Shown here one piece after another: positions 1 to 7,748 of a DNA stretch of 28,881 nt. A program made the position numbers and the translations under genes. The notes below the pieces were generated by a model. It was given only the letters and a program-made list of their open reading frames with translations, was not told the origin of the DNA and ran no database searches. Origin of the DNA: JBBSTY01 sp038235385 (lineage in GTDB: Bacteria > Actinomycetota > Acidimicrobiia > Acidimicrobiales > Acidimicrobilacustridaceae); assembly GCA_038235385.1 (NCBI GenBank), contig JBBSTY010000034.1, positions 1-28,881 of the forward strand. Reading direction: 5' to 3'. Position 1 is the first letter of the stretch; every line of letters begins with the position of its first letter.

Positions 1-1
1 A

Positions 2-58
2 CGCGAGCACCAAGCCCTCACCACCGCCACCACCGACCCCGAACGGAGCCGCCACTAG
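2..58 (+). CDS. C-terminal tail of an unidentified ORF (partial, cut by window edge)
   Basis: An open frame enters from the left edge and ends at TAG 56-58, giving 18 residues that finish DPERSRH. It is too short to identify. Two copies of a 17-bp repeat follow within 75 bp, so it could be the tail of an IS21-type IstB protein, whose gene normally sits close to one IS end. That is inference from position only; it may equally be an unrelated gene or not coding. Confidence 0.25.
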   Translation, partial: REHQALTTATTDPERSRH

Positions 59-92
59 CCTCACACCACCAGGAGGCCGCCCGCCCCGCCAC

Positions 93-132
93 CGCGACTT
101 TCGCTGATCCCAGAACGCGACTTTCGCTGATC
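93..132. repeat. Two direct copies of a 17-bp repeat, possible IS end
   Basis: CGCGACTTTCGCTGATC occurs at 93-109 and again at 116-132, 23 bp apart start to start. Short tandem terminal repeats near the end of the last gene are a known trait of IS21-family insertion sequences (transposase binding sites). The other IS end and the transposase genes would lie left of the window, so the assignment is tentative. Bases 133-213 show nothing else recognisable. Confidence 0.4.
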
Positions 133-213
133 GCCAACACGCCCACCGTCGACCGAGGTGTAGCCATCGGAGTCCGCACTTGCCGACACGGGTCGAGCAG
201 CCAGACTCGTCCC

Positions 214-599
214 GTGGATCCCGAGATCGATGGCTACCTGCGCCAGTTCGACGACGATCTCGCGGCGCGCTCAACTTGGTGATCCATGACCTCCAGACCG
301 GAAGCCTCTCCGCGAGCGACGCGTCCCGCCTGGTCTGGCAGCTTGCCGAATGGCGAGTCGACTTCGCAGGTGCGGAGCCAGCCGGCATGACTGCTCTCGA
401 GGTCGCCGAGGACGCGCAGGTGCGCGTCATCGAGGGCTACCCCGGTCACAACTGGCCAGCGTGCCCACGCCACCCGAACCACCCGCTCTGGCTCGCGGGC
501 GAGTACCCCGACCGCGCATGGACGTGCACGAAGTCCGGCGAACGGATCGCGAACCTCGGCGGGCTGGGACGCAAGTCAGCGCCGGCCGAGGGCGCCTGA
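214..599 (+). pseudogene. Conserved-looking small hypothetical gene with an apparent frameshift near its N-terminus
   Basis: Two reading frames each look coding and abut. The first begins at GTG 214 and reads VDPEIDGYLRQFDDDLAARS before running into a stop; the second picks up around 267-273 as ALNLVIHDLQTGSLSASDA and continues in good codon usage to TGA 597-599. Joined, they give about 128 residues: an acidic N-terminal helix, an SASDASRLVWQLAEWR helix, and a C-terminal part with CPRHPNHPL and WTCTKSGERIANLGGL, resembling a small conserved actinobacterial protein of unknown role. A one-base indel (mutation or assembly error) near 264-273 best explains the break. An intact version starting from TTG 180 in the second frame is possible, but its first 27 residues are arginine-rich and unconvincing. 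It converges on the exonuclease gene, 47 bp away. Confidence 0.5.
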
Positions 600-646
600 C
601 CATGGTCGGAGTGCACCGAGAGCGCGAGCCGGTTGCACGCCTTGGC

Positions 647-2902
647 TCACATGCGACCTTCGGACCGGAAGAACACTCGGTGGTTCCCGCTCGACGAGTG
701 CTCGATGACCACCGTGGCGTCGACCGGGCTCGCCGCTGCTCCTCGAAAGACACCAGGGATCTGGTCCTGGCGTGTCGGCAGAAGGTGGCCGATCTTCCGG
801 TCGCCGTGGAAGAAGTCGAGGCGGGGTTGGCCCTGGTACTTGCCCGAGGGGGTCGGTATGGAGCGGATCTCCGCGGGTACCCGCTTCTCTGTGGTCGAGC
901 GGCCGAGCGCGTCGCCGATGGCATCGAGGCAATCCTTGGTGCCGGCAAGTTTCATGTTGAACTGGCGGGTGGCCATGGTGGCCCGGCCCTGCGGTGCGGC
1001 GGCGATCCAGCGGTAGAAGTAGTCCGGCTCCATGAGGTTGAGCTCAGCCTCCCACCCGGACTCGCGGCGGTGGACGCTAGCGGTGGCCACGACAGGGCCC
1101 TCGGCGCATAACGCGTGGAAGCCGCTCGCATAGTCCTCGAGGATCCAGTTCGGGAGATAGCCGATCTGGGCACCTCCGTGAAGTCGGACAGCGATCGCCT
1201 GCGGGTTGTGCGGGTTGTCGGGCTCCGGTCGCAGTTCGAGCACGACCGCGCCCTCGACCAGGCCGTCAAAGGACGCCACGAAGTGGTTGGTCCAGGCGAT
1301 CGGGCACCCGCGCGGCCCGATAGGCACATCGACGCCGATCGTCGGCTTCGCAACGGTCGCCGCTGCCGTCTCAACCGCGGCCATCGGGCTGTCATCTGCC
1401 GGGGGGACCGACGCCTCGGCCGTGGAGGCCTTGGGTTGGCCGGCGGTGGCTTTGCAGTCAGCGCAGGTCGGCTTGCTCGACGATCGTGTGGCAAGCCAGC
1501 TTGCTCCGCACTGGCTGCAGACCAGGGCAACTCCCGCCGAAGCAAGTCGAGAAACCGGGAGTGTGTCGCCTGAGCCGTATGTGGCAAGGAAGTCAGGGAC
1601 CGAGGCGATCGGGATGCCAAACTTGCGCGCCTTGCCGGCTTTGCCCGACCGTGATGCCGGATCAGACGCCACGAGGAGGTCACACGCCTTCGAGGTGACG
1701 TTCTGCGTGGGTACGAGGCCTCGTGCTCGAGCAATGACCTCGAGCTCGGACCGCGGCAGCTCGCTTCCGTGCTGGTCGATCGCAACTCCCGTGAAACACA
1801 CCTGTAGGCCCGGGGTGAGGACGAGGTCGCTGCCGACGGAGCGGTGCTTGTCCGTGCGCTGGGCAACGAGGTCGACATCGACGTCGAGGAGCGCGGCGGC
1901 TCGGCACAGTTGTTCGTACTCGTGCTCGGTGACGATCAGGTCTTCGAGGGCCGCGTCGATGAGGTCGCCGATGAAGTCCCGATGGGCGCGAGCGATTCGA
2001 GCCGGGTCCAGACCGAGATCTGTCGCTAGCCCGTTGAGCTCGAGTCGCTCATCTGCAGTGAGCTTGAGGTCCGCTATCGCCTGGTCGAGGAGAGCGACGT
2101 AGGGAGCGGTGTCAGGGGTGGCATGGACGCCCTGAGCGAGGGCTGCGAGGTAAGGGGCCGGTGCCTCGACCTGGGTCAGGCCGACGCGAGTGTGGACGCG
2201 CATCGGCCGAACCTCGAGCGGGCGAGCGGTCGCTGCCTGGCCTGCATACGGGAACGCCTGGGCAACGGCCAGGAGGAGCTGGGCGGTGGCAAGGGCATCG
2301 GCGACGGCACTGTGGGCGTCAGCGCCGAGTGGGACGCCGTGTTCGCTGCAGGCGACGCCGAGTTTGCAGCCGGTCACCCGGAGCGTGTCGAGACCGTTGC
2401 CCCAGTGGATGTCGATACCGGAGGCCGCGAACTCAGCGGTGAGCATCCGCTGATCGAACGGAAGGTTGTGGCCTACGACGATCGCACCATCGAGGCGCGA
2501 AGCCACGTGGTGCGCGACGTCGTGGAACATCGGGGCATCCGCCACCATTGATGCGGTGACCTTGTGCAGCCAGGTCGGACCGACATCGCGCCCAGGGTTG
2601 ACGAGGGTCTCGAAGGCTTCAACCACGGCACCTCCGGGGTCGAGGGTGACGACGCCGATCTCCACGATGCGATCGGACCTGTAGAGGCCCGTCGTCTCCA
2701 CGTCCACGACTGCGAGTCGCTCGGCGGTTCCGAGGAGATGACCCAGGCTGGAGCCCGCAACAGCTGCGACTTCTGGCGGCGGGGGCGGGAGCGCCTCGTG
2801 CCGCATGTGACCTGTCCATGCGTTCCCGTCCCACCATCGCAACGGGGCTTGCATCCACGGGTCCGCGAACCAGCCAGCCTGAACCGCTCCGTCTCCCACC
2901 AT
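647..2902 (-). CDS. Multidomain DEDDh exonuclease (DUF2510-like / DnaQ-type exonuclease / TerB-like / BRCT / zinc ribbon / HIRAN-like)
   Basis: A 751-residue protein from ATG 2902; the open frame runs further upstream, but that part has no domain signal. Visible parts: DUF2510-like tryptophan motif (about 8-33, AGWFADP and RWWDGNAWTG); DnaQ-type 3'-5' exonuclease (about 61-215) with DEDDh residues D67 and E69 (VVDVETTG), D150 (GHNLPFD), H197 and D202; a helical TerB-like stretch (about 265-345); a BRCT domain (about 362-440) starting LTPGLQVCFTG and closest in style to that of NAD-dependent DNA ligase; a zinc ribbon with C462/C465 and C480/C483; and a HIRAN-like domain (about 537-640) with EPDNPHNPQAIAV and IGYLPNW. 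The last 110 residues are unassigned. Nuclease activity is predicted from the complete catalytic set; binding to DNA ends or nicks through BRCT/HIRAN is inference. It follows traA by 91 bp on the same strand, so it may act in DNA processing, repair or policing during transfer. Confidence 0.85.
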   Translation of the reverse strand: MVGDGAVQAGWFADPWMQAPLRWWDGNAWTGHMRHEALPPPPPEVAAVAGSSLGHLLGTAERLAVVDVETTGLYRSDRIVEIGVVTLDPGGAVVEAFETLVNPGRDVGPTWLHKVTASMVADAPMFHDVAHHVASRLDGAIVVGHNLPFDQRMLTAEFAASGIDIHWGNGLDTLRVTGCKLGVACSEHGVPLGADAHSAVADALATAQLLLAVAQAFPYAGQAATARPLEVRPMRVHTRVGLTQVEAPAPYLAALAQGVHATPDTAPYVALLDQAIADLKLTADERLELNGLATDLGLDPARIARAHRDFIGDLIDAALEDLIVTEHEYEQLCRAAALLDVDVDLVAQRTDKHRSVGSDLVLTPGLQVCFTGVAIDQHGSELPRSELEVIARARGLVPTQNVTSKACDLLVASDPASRSGKAGKARKFGIPIASVPDFLATYGSGDTLPVSRLASAGVALVCSQCGASWLATRSSSKPTCADCKATAGQPKASTAEASVPPADDSPMAAVETAAATVAKPTIGVDVPIGPRGCPIAWTNHFVASFDGLVEGAVVLELRPEPDNPHNPQAIAVRLHGGAQIGYLPNWILEDYASGFHALCAEGPVVATASVHRRESGWEAELNLMEPDYFYRWIAAAPQGRATMATRQFNMKLAGTKDCLDAIGDALGRSTTEKRVPAEIRSIPTPSGKYQGQPRLDFFHGDRKIGHLLPTRQDQIPGVFRGAAASPVDATVVIEHSSSGNHRVFFRSEGRM

Positions 2903-2993
2903 CAGTACATCGTGCCGCACGCAGGCGGCAGGCGCCTCGAAGTAGCTGCGGACGCTCGATTCGCGCGGCCGGACAGGGTGAAGAAGTGCCCAG

Positions 2994-5900
2994 CTACAGG
3001 CCGAGGTCGATCCCGACATCGCGAGAGGGCGGTTGCCACCACGCCTCGGGCTGCGGTTCTGGCGCCGGCAGGTGGTCGAGCAGTTCCCGGGTGTGCGTCG
3101 GGATGAGCGCCCCGCCGACACCAGCTGGGGCGATGCCGTCGAGCTGGTCTCGTTCTGCGGTCAGCCAGCGACCAGCGTCAGCCAGTTCGCCCTCGACGCG
3201 GTGGAGCCGACGAGCGGTCTCCGGGTGAGCGACGAACCAGCCGCTCCGTTCGGTCGCACGCTGCTCGAGGCCAACCACACCGCTCTCGAGCGACGTCAGC
3301 TGCGTGCCGAGGTCGACTCGGTGCGGTTCGGCGAGGACGTCGAAGCGGGCGTGGGCTTGGTCGATCTTGCTGTCGAGGTCTCGGAGCGTCCGCTTCGCCG
3401 CCCGGTGGTCCCTTCCGTGGGCGGTGTCGGCCCGCAGGAAGGCGCCCTTGCGGCGTTGCTCGAGGTCCCGGCTGATGCGGGCGACCTCGCCGAGCTTGGT
3501 GTCTCGCCACTCCCCCGTTCCCGCTTCGAGATCGACGAGCGACTGACGCACCTCGGCCAGCGCCGTGCGCGTCTCGCGAAGCTCGGCGCTCGCGTCGGCC
3601 GGGATGCTTGCTTCGATGGCTACCCGTTCGGCTTCAAGGCGGGTGTGGGACAGGGCGTGGCGAACGGGTTGCGCGATCAGCGGGTCACGTTCGATGTCGA
3701 TGGGATCAGTCACGGGGGTTCCGGTGTCGATGGCCCAGCGCTGGCGGCGTTCGACGGACCAGTCGCGGCGGAGGTCGTCGGCGGCGAGGTCGGCGTCGTC
3801 GGCGATCGCGTAGACGGTGGAGCGGTCACGGGCTCTCGACATCGAGACGTAGGCGAGCTCTCGGCCGCCGCCGTCCTCGAGGCGGTGGGCGGTGTCGACG
3901 GTGGCACCTTGGCTGCGGTGCACGGTGATGGCGTAGCCGTGAGCCATGTGGTCCCGGCCGGTGAGCTCCTTCGGGAAGTGCTGGAGGCGGCCGTCGTCCA
4001 TGCGGGCGCGCATCGAGCCGCCCTCGACATCGACCGAGGTGACGGTGCCGCGCTCGCTCGTGACGATCTCGCCTCGGGCGCCGGGGGCGAGGGTGACGAT
4101 GCGGTCGCCGGCCCGGTAGCGGCGCCCGCCGGGCGCCTTCAGCTCCGGGCCGGTGAGCAGGCCTCGGTCGGAGAACGCTTCGCGTCCGGCCTCGTTGAGC
4201 CGGTCGACGTTGGCGCGCCGCCAGGCCAGCATCATCGTGTCCTGGCCGGCGTCGATGTCGGCGATCCAGGCGTCGACCACGGCGCCGATGGTCTCGGCCC
4301 GGTCGGGAGCGGTGACGATGCGGCCGTGTCCGGCCATCCAGTCCACGGCGGCATCGACGCTGCCGGCGCGCAGTTCGTCGAGGGCGGCGCGCTCGGTCGG
4401 GTCGGCCTGGCGGACGTTCTGGTCGAGAACCCACACGCCGGGCTCGTGGCGCTCGATCAGCGCACCCAGCCCGCCACCGGGGCCGACGGCTCCGAGCTGG
4501 CGGTCGTCGCCGACCATCACGACCTTGGCTCCGGCGTCGGCGGCTGCGGTGAGCAGACGCAGCAGGTCGGAGTCGTCGGTCATGCCGGCCTCGTCGAGGA
4601 TCACGATCGTGTCCGCTTCGAGCTGGGTGCGGCGATGGTCGAGGCGCCACAGCAGCGACGCCAGCGTCGACGAGGTCTCGATACCGGCGTCGCGGCCCAG
4701 GGTCCGGGCGGCCTGGCCCGAGGTCGCGGTGCCCACGACCGTGTAGCCGGCATCTTCGAAGCCGACCCGCACCGCGTTGAGGGCGGTGGTCTTGCCAGCA
4801 CCGGCGACGCCGAGCACCAGGTCGACGCCGTGGCCCGAGGTGCAGATCCCGGACACGGCGGCCTGTTGTCCCTTGGTGAGGAGGATGCCGCCGAGTGCCC
4901 GCTGGGTCAGGTTCATCGCCTGGTTCGCGTCCGTGTCCGAGATGTGCGCCGCATCCAGTCGCGTGCGGCCGGCCTCGACGACCGCGGCGATGGCCTGCTC
5001 CGCGGCCAGCACGCAGGCGGGGACGTAGGCCCGTTGCTTCGCGCCTCGCACGCCGACGAGCGGGATCGCCGCCGGATCAGCGAGCACCCGGTCGACCACG
5101 CGGCCGAGCACCTCGGGGTCGAGGCCGAACAGGTGAGGCGCGGCGGCAACGACGACGTCGCGCCGCGAGAACACCTTCTGCGCCGCGAGACGACCATCGG
5201 GGCCGAGCAGGTCCACGACCAGGGCCTGGATGTCCTCGACGGTGAGCTCGTCGGCGATCCGGACGTGGCGGGCGTCGTCGACGGCGCGGCTCATCCCGTC
5301 GACGGTGAGACCGATCTCGATGAGTTCGGATCGCCACAGCCGCATCAGGTCCTCGACCGGCTGGTAGCGCTTGGCGGTCCGGCTGTTGCGAGCGGCGTGA
5401 CCTCGGGCCCGGTAGGAGTCGAACCCGACGCGGACCAGCTCGTCGGCGATCTCGGCCGAACGCTTCGAGTGTAAGGTCATCGCCTCGTCCGGGATCCCGG
5501 CGATGGCCCAGTGCCCGAGCCGACCGGACCGGCCGTCGTCGGCCACGATCCCGTAGCCGAGATCGACCGCGACCTTCGCCGAGCAGAGCCGGCCATAGGC
5601 GGTGGCGGCGTGCATGTGCTCGCGCCACGTCGTCGTGTCCGGTGCCTTCCACCCGCCCCGGGCGTCGAGCATTTCCACCGCGTTGGCGATGAGCACGTGG
5701 TCGTGCGGACACGGGTCCCCCGCCCTCGATGTGGCGTGGCGGGTCGAGGCGTAGACCATGCCGCTCGTCTCGGCCACGACCGCCGCCCGGCCCCGGCGGC
5801 CGCCAGCCTGCTGGGTGAGCGCGTCGAGATACGCCATGGTGCCGGCGGTCTCGGCGTCGAGGATGGCGTGCATGTCGTCGACCCGGCTGATCACGCCCAG

Positions 5901-6203
5901 CTCGGCGACCGACTTGTGCGCCGAGACGACCAGCTCCATCCCCGGGCGCTTGGTGGCGGTGAGCCCTTGGCCGGTGATCGGGTCACGGGCACCGCCCGGG
6001 CCGAACATGTCCTCGTACTGCTCCGGCCGAACGTGGCCGACCAGACCGAGCCGGGCCGCGCCGGCGCCGCCCCACGTGAGCGGCGACTCGCCTCGGTCGG
6101 TGTAGTAGCTGAGCGCGACGCCGGGGTGGTCGTCGCCTCGCTCGATCACGGTCTCGCGGTGGTAGGCGACCGAGTCGGCGCCCATCATGCGCATGAAGGC
6201 CAT
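2994..6203 (-). CDS. traA: MobF-family conjugative relaxase-helicase TraA
   Basis: A 1069-residue protein in the TrwC/TraA two-part layout. The N-terminal relaxase has a candidate nicking tyrosine pair Y33/Y34 (LSYYTDRGE) and the three-histidine metal site H156, H167, H169 (RHATSRAGDPCPHDHV). The C-terminal half is a RecD-like SF1 helicase: Walker A GVAGAGKT (465-472), Walker B IVILDEAG (533-540), the VMVGDDRQLGAVGPGGG motif, and late motifs HGYAITVHRSQGAT and YVSMSRARDRS. The start at ATG 6203 follows a good ribosome site (GAGGTGAGG) and fits the family N-terminus; the frame stays open upstream through a hairpin and into the preceding gene, but that extension is not domain-like. The expected role is to nick oriT, stay bound to the 5' end and unwind the strand for transfer. 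No coupling protein or type IV secretion gene is seen here, so the element is either mobilisable or has those genes to the left. Confidence 0.93.
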   Translation of the reverse strand: MAFMRMMGADSVAYHRETVIERGDDHPGVALSYYTDRGESPLTWGGAGAARLGLVGHVRPEQYEDMFGPGGARDPITGQGLTATKRPGMELVVSAHKSVAELGVISRVDDMHAILDAETAGTMAYLDALTQQAGGRRGRAAVVAETSGMVYASTRHATSRAGDPCPHDHVLIANAVEMLDARGGWKAPDTTTWREHMHAATAYGRLCSAKVAVDLGYGIVADDGRSGRLGHWAIAGIPDEAMTLHSKRSAEIADELVRVGFDSYRARGHAARNSRTAKRYQPVEDLMRLWRSELIEIGLTVDGMSRAVDDARHVRIADELTVEDIQALVVDLLGPDGRLAAQKVFSRRDVVVAAAPHLFGLDPEVLGRVVDRVLADPAAIPLVGVRGAKQRAYVPACVLAAEQAIAAVVEAGRTRLDAAHISDTDANQAMNLTQRALGGILLTKGQQAAVSGICTSGHGVDLVLGVAGAGKTTALNAVRVGFEDAGYTVVGTATSGQAARTLGRDAGIETSSTLASLLWRLDHRRTQLEADTIVILDEAGMTDDSDLLRLLTAAADAGAKVVMVGDDRQLGAVGPGGGLGALIERHEPGVWVLDQNVRQADPTERAALDELRAGSVDAAVDWMAGHGRIVTAPDRAETIGAVVDAWIADIDAGQDTMMLAWRRANVDRLNEAGREAFSDRGLLTGPELKAPGGRRYRAGDRIVTLAPGARGEIVTSERGTVTSVDVEGGSMRARMDDGRLQHFPKELTGRDHMAHGYAITVHRSQGATVDTAHRLEDGGGRELAYVSMSRARDRSTVYAIADDADLAADDLRRDWSVERRQRWAIDTGTPVTDPIDIERDPLIAQPVRHALSHTRLEAERVAIEASIPADASAELRETRTALAEVRQSLVDLEAGTGEWRDTKLGEVARISRDLEQRRKGAFLRADTAHGRDHRAAKRTLRDLDSKIDQAHARFDVLAEPHRVDLGTQLTSLESGVVGLEQRATERSGWFVAHPETARRLHRVEGELADAGRWLTAERDQLDGIAPAGVGGALIPTHTRELLDHLPAPEPQPEAWWQPPSRDVGIDLGL

Positions 6204-6268
6204 CGGCCTCACCTCGTCCTGGATGTCGGCCACGGCGTCCTGCGTCGAGTGGCGGCCTGGCGGGAGGG

Positions 6269-6286
6269 GCAACCCGGAGGGGTTGC
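6269..6286. other. Perfect 7-bp hairpin just upstream of traA; candidate oriT
   Basis: GCAACCC (6269-6275), loop GGAG, GGGTTGC (6280-6286) lies between the winged-helix gene (ends 6295) and traA (starts 6203). MobF relaxases recognise an inverted repeat next to the nic site, often beside the relaxase gene, so this is the best oriT candidate seen. It lacks a U-run on either strand, which argues against an intrinsic terminator. Its function is inferred. Confidence 0.35.
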
Positions 6287-6294
6287 AAACGTGT

Positions 6295-6921
6295 TCAGCT
6301 GTCCCGGTCGTTCGCGAGATCGGGTCGAGACGCTGTGTCGGGTCCGAAGAGCTCGAGCTGATCGGTGCCGTCGAACGAGTCGTTCGCTGCGGTCCGGGCT
6401 GCTCGTCGGCGCGAGGTCGACGGTGCCGTGGTCGGTCGGTGCGGCCTCGGGCCACCGGCGTCGGCGGTCGGTCCGGAGTGCTCGTCGTCACCGGCGAGCG
6501 CGAGATCGATCGGGCTTCGGGTCACGCGGGACGTCGACCGTCGGCGTGCGGCCGGGCGAGGTGGAGTCGTCGGGGTCGCCGGCGCGGCCGGCTCCGCCCC
6601 CGTGTCGTCCGCCGGCTGGACGAGGAGCCCCGCCGCAGCGAGGTCGACCCGGTAGGTGATGGCGCCGAACCGGCCGGTCGAGTCGTCCCGCCGCTCGATG
6701 CGCTCGATGAGGCCGGCGGCGATGAGGCGCTGCATCGCTCGCGACGCGGTGTCCTTCGACATGCCCAGGTCGCCCGCGAGCCGGCGGCTGCTCGTCGTGG
6801 CGACGCCGTCGGCGTCCGTGCCGAGCGCCAGCTCCTCGAGCACCACCCATGCCGAGGGTGTCAGCGACCGGCGGACCGGCGCCGCTCGCGCCGTGACCAC
6901 CAGCCGGCGGTCATGCGGCAT
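6295..6921 (-). CDS. Winged-helix DNA-binding protein with a C-terminal QLELF motif
   Basis: A 208-residue protein from ATG 6921, overlapping the end of the upstream xis-like gene by 11 bp, which suggests translational coupling. Residues about 20-95 form a helix-turn-helix/winged-helix domain: LTPSAWVVLEELAL, then SSRRLAGDLGMSKDTASRAMQRLIAAGLIERIE, a recognition helix typical of MarR/GntR-like folds, and a wing (RFGAITYRV). The rest is low-complexity, rich in Ala, Pro, Thr, Arg and Asp. Residues 188-192 read QLELF (6346-6360), close to the consensus pentapeptide by which proteins bind the bacterial DNA polymerase sliding clamp. It sits between the xis-like gene and traA, so a role in regulating transfer or in replicating the element is plausible. 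Not a recognised Rep family. Confidence 0.75.
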   Translation of the reverse strand: MPHDRRLVVTARAAPVRRSLTPSAWVVLEELALGTDADGVATTSSRRLAGDLGMSKDTASRAMQRLIAAGLIERIERRDDSTGRFGAITYRVDLAAAGLLVQPADDTGAEPAAPATPTTPPRPAARRRSTSRVTRSPIDLALAGDDEHSGPTADAGGPRPHRPTTAPSTSRRRAARTAANDSFDGTDQLELFGPDTASRPDLANDRDS

Positions 6922-7147
6922 CGGGCGGGAGCTCGTCGGCGACCCCGTCGGCCTGCTCGTCGATCCACCGCAGCAGCTTCCGCTTCGGGACTCGCAGGGT
7001 GCGGTTGATGCGGATCGAGGGAATGCCCTCGCGCCCACCCGTGACCTGGTACTGCGTCACGGCGCCGTAGGCGGTCGACCGTCCGATCCGGAGCAGGCTC
7101 GCCGCCTCCTCCACCCGGAGCATCTCCGGCAGCTCATCGAAGTCCAT
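6911..7147 (-). CDS. Small excisionase-like helix-turn-helix protein
   Basis: A 78-residue protein from ATG 7147. VEEAASLLRIGRSTAYGAV is a MerR/Xis-type helix-turn-helix, followed by a wing (IPSIRINRTLRVPKRKLLRWI) with the usual closing helix of HTH_17 excisionase-family proteins. The family binds DNA at att sites or promoters to direct excision or transfer. The start has a ribosome site (GGAGG, about 9 nt upstream) lying inside a short palindrome. It is the first gene of a minus-strand run with the winged-helix gene, traA and the exonuclease. A damaged copy of its last 51 codons lies at 9787..9945. Confidence 0.8.
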   Translation of the reverse strand: MDFDELPEMLRVEEAASLLRIGRSTAYGAVTQYQVTGGREGIPSIRINRTLRVPKRKLLRWIDEQADGVADELPPDAA

Positions 7148-7154
7148 CAGGTCC

Positions 7155-7195
7155 AACCTCCAGAGGTTGCGTCGTCGAGGGACCACCGGTCCCTC
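7155..7195 (-). promoter_or_regulatory. Two adjacent perfect palindromes in the leader of the xis-like gene
   Basis: AACCTC-CA-GAGGTT (7155-7168) and GAGGGACC-ACC-GGTCCCTC (7177-7195) lie 7 and 29 bp upstream of the ATG at 7147. On the minus strand the first palindrome contains the GGAGG ribosome site, so it could hide the site as an RNA hairpin or serve as an operator. The second is an 8-bp stem with a 3-nt loop. Function is inferred from position. Confidence 0.4.
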
Positions 7196-7343
7196 CTTGT
7201 TGAACCCACCCGGCGGTGAGCCCGATGTCGCGCTGTCACTTGCACTAGGCCGCTGAACCCGCCGGATCTCGCGAGGGAATCTGGAACGAGGTCGAACGGA
7301 CCGACACCGGACAACGCCATCGGGAGCATCAGATCCGGACAAG

Positions 7344-7367
7344 CGACCCGACCAACGACCCGACCAA
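7344..7367. repeat. Two tandem copies of a 12-bp unit
   Basis: CGACCCGACCAA is repeated exactly at 7344-7355 and 7356-7367, with a third partial copy starting CGACTCG. It lies in the 349-bp non-coding stretch (7148-7496) between the divergent xis-like gene and the 54-aa gene. It could be an iteron-like binding site or chance in GC-rich DNA. Confidence 0.35.
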
Positions 7368-7484
7368 CGACTCGCGCGACGACTTCTTCGCAGTGAGTTC
7401 GACGAGCGGTGGGGACGCGGACGCGCTCCGTCGAAGGGCAGCGACCTGTCACATCCGCCCGGGGATCCAAAGGCGATCGCGTCG

Positions 7485-7490
7485 TACCCT
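7485..7490 (+). promoter_or_regulatory. Candidate -10 box of a leaderless transcript
   Basis: TACCCT fits TAnnnT and ends 6 nt before ATG 7497. No Shine-Dalgarno sequence precedes that ATG, so transcription would start at or next to the start codon. No clear -35 box. Confidence 0.4.
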
Positions 7491-7496
7491 TTGACC

Positions 7497-7661
7497 ATGA
7501 GCACGCCGGAACCCGACGACGAGACCGAACTCGTCGTGGCCGAGGACAGGAGCATCCCTGCCGATCAGGTCGCCGGCGCACTGCCCGACTTCCCCGACCT
7601 CGAATGGGACGACTTCGAACGAGCGAGCGAACTCGCCCGGCAGGACCTCAATCCGTCCTGA
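7497..7661 (+). CDS. Small acidic protein of unknown function, 54 aa
   Basis: ATG 7497 to TGA 7659-7661 gives 54 residues, strongly acidic (MSTPEPDDETELVVAEDRS at the start), ending DFPDLEWDDFERASELARQ and five more residues. The TACCCT box 6 nt upstream fits leaderless expression, which is the main support for the start. It ends 87 bp before the next plus-strand gene, an antitoxin-like HTH protein. The C-terminal part loosely resembles the tails of two other tiny proteins on this element (10075 and 12605). It could be an antitoxin or inhibitor; no family is recognised. Confidence 0.55.
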   Translation: MSTPEPDDETELVVAEDRSIPADQVAGALPDFPDLEWDDFERASELARQDLNPS

Positions 7662-7748
7662 CGCGGGGCCGCCGCCGCCGGACGGTCAGCCACGTCGAAG
7701 GCATCGAATGTGGTTGCGTTTCCTGCGATTTGTGGCTTCACTGGATTC

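Noticed and set aside
93..132. CRISPR-like repeat pair
   Set aside because: Only two copies with a 6-bp gap; no array, no spacers of even length, no cas genes. No CRISPR array was seen anywhere in the window.
3033..5474. 813-codon plus-strand open frame opposite traA
   Set aside because: It is the antisense shadow of traA, which has clear relaxase and helicase motifs; the shadow has no recognisable domain.
6254..6264. GGCCTGGCGGG matches part of the 3' end of tRNA-Ile(CAU), a possible second att site
   Set aside because: Only about 11 bp match in GC-rich DNA, the match stops before the T loop, and it lies between two functional mobilisation genes.
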